The notes under the pieces: model-generated | Databases searched by the model: none | The model's input: only the letters and a program-made list of their open reading frames with translations | Told to the model about the DNA's origin: nothing | Shown here: in pieces, positions 9,466-20,480 of the stretch | Numbering within the stretch: the first letter of the stretch is position 1 | Layout of the letters: every line of letters starts with the position of its first letter | Translations under genes and position numbers: made by a program | Assembly: GCA_932294295.1 (NCBI GenBank) | Contig: OW028573.1 | Span: forward strand, 55,121,829 to 55,185,828 | Length of the DNA stretch: 64,000 bases | Reading direction: 5' to 3' | DNA from: Alitta virens | Lineage: Eukaryota > Annelida > Polychaeta > Phyllodocida > Nereididae

Positions 9466-10295
9466 ATTATATGGCCTTTCCTCACTTTTCTCATGAAAAG
9501 ATTATTTTTTGTAAGTGTATTATTTGAGAATTTGAGTCTTTGTTTCAAACTTGACTGCTTATCTCTGCTGATATACCCAATATAAAAAAAAAATGTTTGT
9601 GAATGCCACAGCATAATGTAAAATATTGTACGTCCGAGTCAGATCTATCATCAAAGCTGCATAGACACTTATTGTAAAATGAAAATTTATCATCAGATAT
9701 CAGTTTATTAATATTATTTGTTTCTTTAATCATCTTATATTGGCACATTATTCATTATTAACTAAACGAACATTTATATTAAATAAACTAGTGGTCTTTG
9801 CGGATCCGTATAGTGCTATGGTATACAATGTTTTGGCGAGTTTGGTGGCGAATGTGGGTAAGGTTTTGTCGCTGGCAGCCTTACCTTAAAAACTGGTGCA
9901 CCAAATTTCAGTTTCACCGTTTCTCAAGGCTCTCCGACAAGCCAAAACCTCTTCGAAACATGCTGTTTGAGCTGTATTGAGTGAGAAATGGCGGAGACAA
10001 AAACCTCGGTAACGCAACAAAGCTTTAACCGCAATTTTCCTTTTATCCGTCCATGACCAGAAGTCAACGAGCTGTAGCATAAAAAATATACATCAAAGCG
10101 GCATGCCTTCATAGGCGAATGAGCACGATTATCTCATCTGGAACACGTTATAAAACTTATTATTTTATGTCTGAAAATAACCGAGCTATTTAGCAATTTT
10201 ACCAAGGGTGTACACTTTAAATTAATGAGATTTACGTACCAGGTAAATTCGGTTAATAAGCACTGGGCCGCCATATTGGTTTCTTCTAGCTAGTT
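9466..10295. other. Non-coding stretch
   Basis: No recognisable gene. Around 9800-10130 the sequence is less AT-rich and holds short open frames on both strands with no family resemblance. Confidence 0.45.
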
Positions 10296-10745
10296 ACTTC
10301 CTGTATAGTATGAAAGTTCCGGTCATCTGACCATCATCTAGCCGGGAGCACTATATGAGCGGTCTCTCCCGCTCAAATTCAATCGTCTCTTCATTCTGTG
10401 TTTCCCTACCACCCATCCCTCTTTTTTTACAATTTTCAAGGTCTTACTTTATCATTTTGCTGCTTTCATTATGACTGTACTATTCATTCTTATATACATT
10501 ATATATACGAATTTATGCAATTAGTGTTGCTACCCCGCTGTTGGGGAGCTTTTTTTTTTTCTTTTACCCACGATTCTGGGGACTAGTCTTTTTATTTGTT
10601 AATCTCATACTGTATAGCATATAAGCTGATACTTCTTGCTGCTTGGCTGTCTAGAAAAGCAAGGTTGTATATATGTTAGTGTCTGTCCTCTATCTGTGTG
10701 TCTATGTTTTCTTGTTTAGCCAATAAATGGCGATGTGTCCAAACT
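10296..10745 (+). repeat. Possible solo LTR or promoter-to-poly(A) unit
   Basis: A TATA-like CTATATGAG (about 10351) is followed by GC-rich GCGGTCTCTCCCGCTC, a pyrimidine-rich stretch, and AATAAATGGCG near 10724. This arrangement resembles an LTR, but no TG...CA ends, inverted termini or target duplication could be fixed. A small non-coding transcription unit is an alternative. Confidence 0.25.
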
Positions 10746-12165
10746 TACTCAAAGTCGACTTGTGTTTATCAAAACATGATATGGAACGTGCCTTTTATTA
10801 AAAAAAATAAAAAAATATCTGACCTTTGGAAATAATAAAAGGAAAAAAGGGAGTTGTTCTTACTAATTGCATAATTCAATTAGTAGGAAACTGCCTATAA
10901 TAAGTACGAGATGGTGAACTTGGTTGTTAACAAACTCACTCATTGTAGGCTACGTTCAAGCGGACACTGAGATGTTTTGCAAGTCAGGGCAAGCCGCTAG
11001 AGAATTTAAGCCAGTGCCGTTGCCCTAGGGATTGGGTAAAAGCGTGTACATTTTTAGATCAGCGAAAAAATATCCGAGGCCACTGAAACTGGATAGTGGT
11101 CCATAGGATTACGACAGAACAACTGCTCCATGGAGACCAATGTAGTTGGACTTGAAGGCAGTTCAATCCGGAAAACAAGAATGGCATCATAATAAAAAAT
11201 TAGGTTTGGGGAGTGCGAAAAGCATATATTTATAGATTTACTATTCCATTTACGTTTTGCTGTTATACCTTAGCTAAGGTCAAGTGGCCACAATTTTGTG
11301 ATGAAGGTGATTGGCGCTAAGTTCTTTATTACATAGAATTGCAGTGATTTTTATTAATTTATTTTTTATTTTTGGATAAACTAGAACATCACTGCCATTT
11401 CGGTAACTGCGAAATGACAGGTCGAATGCTCTCTGTGTTCCAATTAAATCAGTCGTTTTGGTTAAGCGAAGAAGCCCGAACAAATAAAACATTTAAACAT
11501 CTGAAAATATAAGTCTGACAGGAAATCTAAAATTAATCATAATATGTGAATGCCTCAGCAAAATTAGCACAGTGAAATAGCGCGGGCTCGGATGCCTTTA
11601 TCCCCCTTAATTGGATCTGGAAAGCTTTAAGGCTATTAAAAGCCAAACGTGAAGATGATCGTGGTTGCGCTCATTCAAACGTGAGCACTGAAAATGAAAG
11701 CCAATTAATTAAGAAAGGCTTATTAAATGCCATGCTATGGGGATATTTTGGTGACACTTATAATTATTTCATTCACATGGGATAAACAAATATGCTGACG
11801 AAAATCTTCTTTCACACGGAATCTTGTCAATTCTTATTCAACGCAATTTTTTATGTATACATAGACACTGACTATCATACTGCAATAGAAGCCCATGAGA
11901 TTAATAAGAGAGGTGGTTACCATTCTGGGTGGTTACTATTTCCGGAAGCCTAATATGGTGCATTTGTATTGTATCACATTCTACGCCGCTGGCTAACGAC
12001 AAATAACTGCTGATGTTGCTCCCATTGTTGCTACAAAACAATGTTTAATAAGCAAATAGTAGCAATTGTCTGAGGAATACCTGCATGTGTCTGGTGTGTT
12101 AGAATTGACATGAATTTAGGTACATGTATCCAAGGGTTTATTTAGTGATGTTCAATTCTCTATGA
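10746..12165. other. Non-coding stretch
   Basis: No gene recognised. A block at about 10980-11150 contains CCACTGAAACTGGATAGTGG, similar to CCACTGAAATCAGATAGTGG at about 8632, suggesting a weak dispersed repeat. A block at 11580-11740 has several TAATTA-type motifs. Confidence 0.4.
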
Positions 12166-12960
12166 CATTGGTCGTTCACTCGCACCTATATTCACCTTTA
12201 AATTACCTAGGACATGTGTTAACTAACAAATGTAACATGCATGTACAAATGACTGATTATCTTGTCACAAACCTGTCAATGAACTAGAACAGTTACAATT
12301 AGGATATTTGAAAAATATGCTTGGAGTTAGGAGACAGACCTCATCGCAAGCAGTGTGTGGTGAGACAGGCAGATTCCCATTACATGTGCGGCAACAGTTT
12401 AATATAATCAACCACTGGATTAAACTGGAAAAACTGCCAGCTAATAATATTCTCCACAAATTTTTAAATGAGCAAGAAGATATGAACTCTTCTGGAAATA
12501 ATGCTTGAGTTGTCAAAATTATTCATATACTCAATGAACATTATCCATAAAGAGACCATTTAAGACTTGCAAATAATGAGCTAGAATCTATTATTAAAAC
12601 ATTCAAATCTAAAATTTATGAGAAATGTCAGGAAGCTATACTAGCTGAAATCAATGACTCCACGCTACAGCCAAAACTTAGAAATAATAAACTCATCATG
12701 ACTAATTATAGGCTAGAACCTTATCTCTTATTAAATGTAAGCAGAAAAATTTATAATAAAATAGCCAGATTTCAAGTGAGCTCACTTAATTTAAGTATTG
12801 AAACAGGTAGACATGAAAATCGCAGTTGAGAGGCTATGCCTTCAATGCAATAAATTGAAATTGAAGATGAAAAACACTGTCTCATCATGAAATCAAAAGA
12901 GCCTGAGCTGTTAAAATTCCATGGAAAATTTCTTGTGAATATTGATGCCCAATAAATGTA
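12166..12960 (+). pseudogene. LINE fragment, region C-terminal to reverse transcriptase
   Basis: Broken frames encode the segment downstream of the RT core of a non-LTR retrotransposon: LKNMLGVRRQTSSQAV-like residues, then TGRFPL, then a stretch reading KIYEKCQEAILAEIND and LEPYLL, then a remnant of a Cys/His ending (IEDEKHCL). The same motifs in the same order occur at 63200-64000 (KNLLGVRNQTSSVAV, TGRFPL, KLYKQAQSKMLTDIND, LESYL), so the two are members of one LINE family. Stops and frameshifts make this copy dead. The upstream RT and endonuclease are missing, typical of 5' truncation. Jockey/CR1-like is the best class guess. Confidence 0.75.
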
Positions 12961-13874
12961 TGAGTCATCATCCATCGTCCAGCATTAAACATGTTGAACA
13001 TCATTCTGTGAGTCTCTGCATTATATAAGCATTCTTATACCACATCTTCGATCTCATGTACATTATGTAGTCTTACGTACTTGTATGTACGTTCAGATTA
13101 ATGTTCTCATTACCCATGTGTTAGATCAATTGGTTATGGATATTGCTATTAGATGTATATATAGATATAACAAGATTGAACTTTACAATGAAAATTGTAC
13201 ATTATTATGTTGGTATTGTATTGCAACTGTCTTTGATACATGCTGGAACTCTGTGGACAATAGCTAGGTCAGTGCAATGCTGCTAGTTGACAAGTCTCTA
13301 TAGTACTGTACAAGTGCTAAGAAACCAGACAACCTAACATTGTCAACAAAATACTGCAAGTGTCTGTTACAAGTCGTTGCTAAACATGGACAATTAAATT
13401 GACTCAATATCTAACAAATTTTTGCAAAACATTATAACAAATCTTTATTGTAGCGGGAACCAGGAATCTACTAGTTTTTTTTACTACTTTTTTCTTATGC
13501 TTTCATTGTTACTGTATGTCATTTACTTCGCATTTTCTGTTTAAATTGTGACCCATATGTTATGAATGACATATTTTTCCTGCCTAAAAATTTCGAAGTG
13601 TTACCGTGGAATCCTACCGAAATAGAATATTGGGCTCATTAAAGATTTTTTTAGCACATGACACCAGAAGAAAGCTCCACAATGATGCCATTTTGACGAT
13701 GCATCCCCCAGGAATAATTTTTGGCAACATTTTTGTTTTCGTAACTTCCATAAACGTGCTTGAGTGTAAATTTTTTTTAAATTACACACGTTATCCAACA
13801 TCAAAACTAATTTGAGAGCCTAATATAGGCTGAACTTGAGTTTGGGCATTATGACTGCCGCCATTCGTGTGATA
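12961..13874. other. Non-coding stretch
   Basis: AT-rich, with no gene or clear repeat seen. Confidence 0.5.
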
Positions 13875-14179
13875 AAGCCTAATTCACACTATCACGGATA
13901 AGACCTACGAGTGACCATGGACGTAAGAAATGGGCTGTACTTGCTCACTCATGGCTCTGTTAATCATGTGTAAATTCTTTTGATGAGCGTTGAAAGGACG
14001 TCCAGCGACCGCTCGGCAAACATCTGTCGCCAAGCATCCATGAGCCATCCGTGACGCGAGGAGAGGGCTACGGACGGGCAAGGATGGGCACGGTGCCAGG
14101 GCGGACAGTCCACGGATTACGACGGGCGGGCCACTGAGGTTCGCAGAGCGTTTAACGAGCGTTCTACAAGCTGACTAAA

Positions 14180-14744
14180 GGGCCTATCTCACATAGCCGA
14201 GTGACAATGCAGAGTGATGCAGAGTGCCTCCCACACATAGAGAAAAATACATTTTAAATATTTCTTTACTTGTTTATTTGTCTATTTTTCTATGTATGTT
14301 TCAAACAACAATGTAATAAATCAGGCAGTCGGGAAAACTCGGCTTTGCCGACCACTCTGGAAAAGCTCGGAAATACTCGGCAACGTTCGTACACCGATCA
14401 TGAAATTTTAAACATTTTTAAAACTTTCTAGGAGTGTCGCCGAGCAATTTAGCTCTAGAATTGCTTGGCGACACTCGCCATGCACTCTGGGAGTACTCTT
14501 GGTCACTCTGGGAGTACTCTTGGTCATATGGAATGCTGTGTGGACGTAATTTCCTCGCCGACTGGCCGGCGTGTAAAGAATGGGAGCAATCAGCGAGCAA
14601 TCGGCGAGCAATCGGAGAACAATCGGCGAGTCGTTGCTGACTTGCTTTTTCTAGGCATCAAATGACCAAGAGTAAAGCCGATTCATTGCTTGCCAGCAAT
14701 AGTCATTACTCTGCATCGTCACTCGGCTATGTGAGATAGTAGCT
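14180..14744. mobile_element. Non-autonomous inverted-repeat element, inner copy 1
   Basis: It starts GGGCCTATCTCACATAGCCG and ends with the inverted copy CGGCTATGTGAGATAGT. The inverted termini extend about 36 bp (through GAGTGACAATGCAGAGTGATG). It holds 2 units of a 21-bp repeat (14492-14530) and 4 units of an 11-bp repeat (14585-14628). No transposase. Confidence 0.8.
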
Positions 14745-14953
14745 TAAATAAAGGGCCTATCTCACATAGCCGAGTGACAATGCCGAGTGATGCCGAGTGC
14801 TTAATAAATTAGGCAGTCGGGAATACACGGCCCTGCACGCCGACCACTCTGGACAGACTCGTAAATACACGGCAATACTCGTAGAACGATCGTAAAGTTT
14901 TAAACATGTTTAAAACTTTTAAGAATTGTCGCCGTGCAAAATTGCTCTGAAAG

Positions 14954-15052
14954 AGTACACTTGGTCACACTGGGAGTACACTTGGTCACACTGGGAGTAC
15001 ACTTGGTCACACTGGGAGTACACTTGGTCACTCTGGGAGTACACTTGGTCAG
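14954..15052. repeat. 21-bp minisatellite, about 5 units
   Basis: Unit AGTACACTTGGTCACACTGGG, starts at 14954, 14975, 14996, 15017 and 15038 (last partial). Nearly identical units. Confidence 0.95.
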
Positions 15053-15110
15053 ATGGATTGCTGTGTGGACGTGATTTCCTCGCCGAGTGGTCGGCGTGTG
15101 AAGAAGACGA

Positions 15111-15231
15111 GCGATCGGCGAGCGATCTGCGAGTGATCGGCGAGTGATCGGCGAGCGATCTGCGAGTGATCGGCGAGTGATCGGCGAGCGATCGGGGAGT
15201 GATCGGCGAGTGATCTGCGAGCGATCGGCGA
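15111..15231. repeat. 11-bp minisatellite, 11 units
   Basis: Unit consensus GYGATCKGCGA, 11 x 11 bp. Alternating GCGATCTGCGA and GTGATCGGCGA variants suggest a higher-order 33-bp pattern. Confidence 0.93.
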
Positions 15232-15422
15232 GACCTTGCTGACTTGCTTTTTCTAGTCATCAAATGACCAAGAGTGAAGCCGATTGATTGCTTTCCAGCG
15301 ATCGTCATTACTCTGCATCGTCACTCGGCTATGTGTGATAGTGGCTTAAAAGAGTGGATATGAGGGGATGGCGAGTATACAAGGATGGACAGCTTCCCCT
15401 GCGTACCCTGTGAATGGGCAGT

Positions 15423-15492
15423 TGCCACGGATGATCACAGATGGCCACTGATGGCCACGGATTGCCACTGATGGCCACGGATTGCCACTGAC
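15423..15492. repeat. 10-bp minisatellite, about 7 units
   Basis: Units of the type KGCCACKGAT repeated seven times within the right arm of the outer element. Confidence 0.85.
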
Positions 15493-15712
15493 GTGTGTAA
15501 AACGCTCGCCGAATGAATCCTGAGCAACTCCCGTAAATAATGTAAACAATTCACTCATTGAACGTCCGCCAAATTTTTAAGAATTTTGTAAAAAAAATTG
15601 CCTTCGCCATGGATGGGTAAAATGCTCGGCATGAACAAGGATGAGCAAAAATTAAAAAAAAATGTTCATCCGCGCTCACTCGCCATGCCCATCCGTGACA
15701 GTGAAGCTAATC

Positions 15713-18700
15713 ATAAGTGAGTAGACTGAACCATTTCTTTCTTTTGCAACCAATTAAGCCTGCACACCAGTGCCCAACAAACACAAAATTTCTAAAAATA
15801 AATAAATAAGTGGTTCGTTTTATAAGGCCTTATGTGACACAGATTTTGTTTTTTCAAAAACAACTCAAGACGTTTAATTTTTCCTCAACGTTTTGAAGAG
15901 AAAGTTTTCTGAAACTTCTTATTTTGTTGGAGCCCATCCCTGTATCAACCATTTCAATACTAGGCTATACGTCATCTGGACGTCATTAATTTGTTATATA
16001 TTATCATTTGCAATCACATGAGTTGCCTAAAAATACATTATGAGAGGGAGTTTTCAGCGCATTTAGAAGATGAAACATAGATATTTTTGGTAAAAAATCA
16101 ACATCATGAACAAAATCTTCAGCTTAGACCGATTAAAAAAAATTAACATAATAAAGCTCATCACATGTGTATATAAAGCTTATCACCCCTTTTCGTGTGC
16201 TATGTTATAGTAATGCAATAACACACTCAACGCAACAATATTCCATCATTCATAGAGATGTGAGGCGACAATTTCCTTTCCCATTTATTGCAACAATTTT
16301 TCTCTAACAACTCCGCTTTCTGCCATTTTTTCCTGCTTAGCACCTAGTATTGCCAAGATAATGCATATGGCCTTTTTTTCGTCACCAAACCTGGAACAGA
16401 GCTCACCTAGATTGATGATATTCCAGCATCACTGAGTTTCATAGCTATGGTCATTTCTTCATGTTAACTTCGATTAGCCTGAAAAACCTTGGGGAAGGAC
16501 TTTCGCATTGATGATGTCACAATGATGCTCTCCAGTGAATACATAGGCGGACATTCGCCTGTTAGATTTGATGTCCAACTTTTTTTGGGAAAAGCTGATA
16601 CTGACAGCCGGTAATACAGCGAACAGCTTTTTTTTGTTAGCGCCCTCGTAGCTAAGAGTTTGGTGATTAATGTGAGGGGTTTTATAGCATAAGCCAGTCC
16701 CATTGCAACGGCGAGTCTGCTTTATCCAAGTAATTTTTCCTACAGATTGTGTGCACCAGCATCAGATTACTGGCATTAAATGCAATATATCGTCAAGAAG
16801 TAAATGATAATTTTAAGCGTCTGCACTCGTTGTCTAATACACCGTATATTGCTTTTTCGCTATAAAAGGCTCTAACCTCTGCAGCATAACACCTGCTTTT
16901 GGCTATATTAATAAATTGGGCAAAATTTCTTCATTATGAGCTCACTTAGGTGAAGACTGTTATTTCACCAAGAGGATCAGTGAGGGCAATTGCAAATGAA
17001 TAGATCTACGTGTAAAAGAACAAAAAGCTTGTTGTTTATTTTTATTCCCCAAGATATGTTCTATATTTTACGTTAGGCCCTGCAGGGTTGGCACTGTACA
17101 CGGTTGTAGTTGACTGATAAAAGAAATATTGGCGATGATATATAGTGTGGATGGCTTTAGATGACTGCCTTCTATCTCCTTATGCATATATGTGTATACA
17201 TAGTGCACTGCTTGTTGCTGTGGATGATGTATTAGTAATGTTTGTTTTGGTGGATAATGTATTGTGTACTAAAACGTCTACTGCACCAGCTAAATATAAG
17301 TTGGATGGCTGTTTCATCCTTCGTCTCATTGCCATGGTCCCTGCCTGTCCTAATTAGCCCATCAGGTGCAGAAATGCAGGACGTAAAGCCCTAATCACCC
17401 ACCCACCACCGCAACAGCTAAATATCAAGAAAGCACATCGCACCACAATATGATTTATTATATTTCATGTATACAATTTAGGTGCCTGCAGCTGATACAT
17501 ACATTTGTGTATTGCAAACTTATAAAATGAACTTGATTTAGCAATAGCCATTATATACAGTAGCTAGACCATTACTGACAACCTGTGCTGCTTGCTGCTA
17601 AACTAATCTAACCTAACCTCTGGAATCCCAGACATAAATTATACAAAGTATCGGTACAAATGTATTAATATTAGCAAATGTTTGCAATTAAAATTGCATG
17701 CAAGTTAACCTCACAAGCATAGCGTATATCCCTAATTCGGCTAACCTCACAAGTATAGTAAACATTATTGTATATTCATATTCCTGGGGGTCTTCGGCCT
17801 GTGCTCACATATGTATATTAGGTTTGGATAGTTGTGAGTCCAGGTAGAGTTTATTTGTTGCGTCTATTTAACTTTCCTTTAATGAACTGGTTTATTTTTG
17901 CGAACCTCGGTCTGTATATAAAAGTTGAATGCATCTAAGAAAACAAGCCATGTACGTGTAATAAGACATCAAATGCAATGTATTGCCCAAATCAAGTGCC
18001 TTTACCAGTTTACACTTTTAATTAGCCTGAGTGATAAATGATGTTTATTTATTTTGAAATGTATAATTACTGTACTTTGTACACCCGGAGACATTTTAGC
18101 CATTTTGCAAATGACAAAAGAACTGGAGTTTTTGTGACGGATTGCAGTGTTTAGTGTTCCACTATTATCGCGTTTGGAAGAATAATATCTTGTTACGCGT
18201 GTAGTAAATTCTGCAAATGGAGTTGGAAATACAGCTATTATTGTTTAAGCAAAAACACTTCTATCATCCAAAACGTTTACTACAGCCATCCAAAAAAGTT
18301 GGATAAGGCCTAATGTAAGTATATAAATATATAGATATTTATTACATACAATTCTCGACATTATGAGTTAATTAGCATTATATGTACAGGAAAATTAAGA
18401 ATTCAAATTTCACAAAGTGAGCTGAGCACATGAAAACTCCCTGTGGCATTTAGAAAATATTCTAAATTATTGTCCAAAATGTCTTTAATGGCCTCAGTGA
18501 CTGTAAAGTCAATTTAGGGCAATTACATTTCTTCAGATCTATAGTTCTGTAGCATCTCCAAATATAGCTCAAGTTCATTGCAGTAATCTGCAACAATTAA
18601 ATCAGGTGTCAAGATTTATCGCTCATGAATAATTACGAATTCTCAAAAAATTTAAATTGTGGTAAGCTAGAAACTCAGTGTGCAAATAACTATCCAAGCA

Positions 18701-19484
18701 AGTTTTACCTTTCATGCATCAGAGTGATTTTGCTATCCCTGGATGTCGTTCTTCCAGGTCACAAGAAGCTTCTTTTTTTTAAGTGCTTTAAATTACGTTT
18801 GAGTCTATTCTGAACTTTCCGACCTGTATGCATGAAAATGATCATTTCCCCACAAAGTCCAAGATCAAGATCATCATTCTCATTTTTGAACATGAATTTT
18901 GTAGCAAAGCATCAAATGATATTAAATTCGTCACAATAGGCTATAAGAATTCCATTACTCCACACTAATGGTTGAAAGTATGTAACTTTTTTGTGAACCA
19001 TTCTGTTTTCATGGCAAGTGTACAGTTGGAGAAATGTTTCCAATAAATCATATTTGAAACAACCTGCAACATGGAATCGGTGAAGCAAGCGAGGTTTGAT
19101 CGGAGCCCTAGGGTAATAAAACGTTTAATCATTCATCCTGGATGACAGCAATGCAAAGAATCCAACACACTTTATGGAAAAAGTATGGCTTTAATGGTTG
19201 AACGCACCGCTTATTTTTGAGTTATGGAAAATGTTTTTTGCACTAAAGCTTGATACCCGGGAAGCTCCTACAGTTAATGCTCAGGGCATTCAAGCAACAA
19301 AGCCTGTCAAAGGTTTTATATGGGAGGAAAAGAGGCCAGCACAGTAAATGCCTAATACATCACATGCTTCATCTATAACTAATCCAACATAAAAGGTCAG
19401 CGTGTTGTTTGCATGTCCATCACAAAAGTCTTTAGTGCAGATTTTAGTTTGAAAATATTTACAGTTAGTTTCATTAAAAACTAG
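15713..19484. other. Non-coding stretch
   Basis: No supported gene. At 17280-17400 there is a relatively GC-rich segment with CCTAATTAGCCCATCAGGTG, a possible regulatory block. The rest is AT-rich without recognisable elements. Confidence 0.45.
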
Positions 19485-19722
19485 ATAAAGCTGCCATAGC
19501 TGACTACTCAAAACTGGATTTAAAGAACATATTTATGATATATTAGATTAATTTCTTACATTTGCCAAGGTTTATATTTATCTGGTGATAGATGTAAGCC
19601 GATTATTAGCTATAGAAGTGGACTGAAGCAGCTGGCTTTAGCAGGTTTAGACCACAGCCAGGTACAGGTCGCTACAGACAACTAGAGTCGACCGTATTTT
19701 ATGAAACTAACTGTGCACATGT
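19485..19722 (+). repeat. Dispersed repeat A, copy 1
   Basis: Clearly similar to 61745-61955 in the same orientation; shared stretches include TTAGATTAATTTCTTACATT, AGCAGCTGGCTTTA and ACAGGTCGCTACAGACA. Unclassified; no coding capacity. Confidence 0.8.
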
Positions 19723-20129
19723 TTAACACTGAAACCTAAATCTATAAAAGAACCTTGCAGGAAATTAAAGAAAGTAACAATATTTTCAGGAAAAGTAATC
19801 AGCTAGGTAACCTGTGGGAATAAGATGACTTGCAGGTGTCTCACACCTGTGTTTTATGAGCTCCTATTGTATGTAGCAGAAAAGAGAAAAACAATGGAAG
19901 CTTGAGTGTAAAACACTCACGCTAGCAGCTTACATCATCTATAGAGAACAGTGCAGAACTATAACAAGTTCTCTGTTGATTTGATATTCAAACAGCAGTA
20001 CTATCAAACCAAACTGCTTGAATGTAAAGGAGACCAAACGAAGCTATTTCCAGTTGTCAGAGGAACAATGAAGTCTGGAGAGACTCCTAAATTCCCAATA
20101 ACTTCATTAAATATTTAACGACAAAAATT

Positions 20130-20480
20130 CGAGAGACCCTTGCTTTAAAACAAAATCCACAAGCGCCAATATTTCTTTTGACATTGCAAATGAAACTCTT
20201 TTGAAGAACTTTAATGACAGCCTCGATGAGATAAATTCCTGGATGACAACAAACTTTCTTCAGTTAAATAACGACAAGACAGATACAGTACTTAAAGAGC
20301 ACATAAAGAGCACATAAAGTCAAAGAGCACATAAAGAGCACATAAAGTCAACCGACATCGAAGTCCGTGAGAAATATTGCAAAGATTCGTAATAGCCTAA
20401 CAAGGGAGATGTGTGAACAACTCATACATTCTTTCATATCATCAAAACTGGACTATAACAATGGGCTTGACAGTAGGTCA
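20130..20480 (+). pseudogene. LINE reverse-transcriptase fragment
   Basis: The frame around 20205-20290 reads SLDEINSWMTTNFLQLNNDK, the conserved motif after the RT active site of Jockey/CR1-type LINEs (IxxWMxxNxLxLNxxKT). After an internal tandem repeat and a frame change it continues with IAKIRNSLTREMCEQLIHSF and SSKLDYNNGL, the expected downstream segment. The YADD box lies upstream and is missing. A dead fragment. Confidence 0.75.
20290..20350. repeat. Short tandem repeat in LINE fragment
   Basis: AAAGAGCACATA is repeated four times in two blocks, each followed by AAGTCAA. It has damaged the LINE frame at this point. Confidence 0.85.

Larger units (their letters stand above)
14753..15346. 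mobile_element. Non-autonomous inverted-repeat element, inner copy 2
   Basis: Same termini and layout as copy 1, only 8 bp downstream and in the same orientation. The internal minisatellites are larger: 5 units of the 21-bp repeat and 11 units of the 11-bp repeat. Open frames of up to 129 codons here are by-products of the 11-bp array. Confidence 0.8.
13875..15712. mobile_element. Outer DNA transposon-like element with nested inner copies
   Basis: The ends form imperfect terminal inverted repeats: AATTCACACTATCACGGAT near 13881 against the reverse complement of ATCCGTGACAGTGAAGCTAAT near 15691. The body is GC-rich relative to its flanks, with no transposase frame. It is interrupted by two smaller inverted-repeat elements (14180-14744, 14753-15346), implying a nested history. 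Confidence 0.55.

Noticed and set aside
14585..15232. Possible CRISPR-like array
   Set aside because: Contiguous 11-bp and 21-bp repeats without unique spacers, in eukaryotic DNA.
14919..15308. 129-codon frame with a repeated RSLADHSPIT motif
   Set aside because: Created by the 11-bp and 21-bp minisatellites within a non-coding transposon; not conserved in copy 1.
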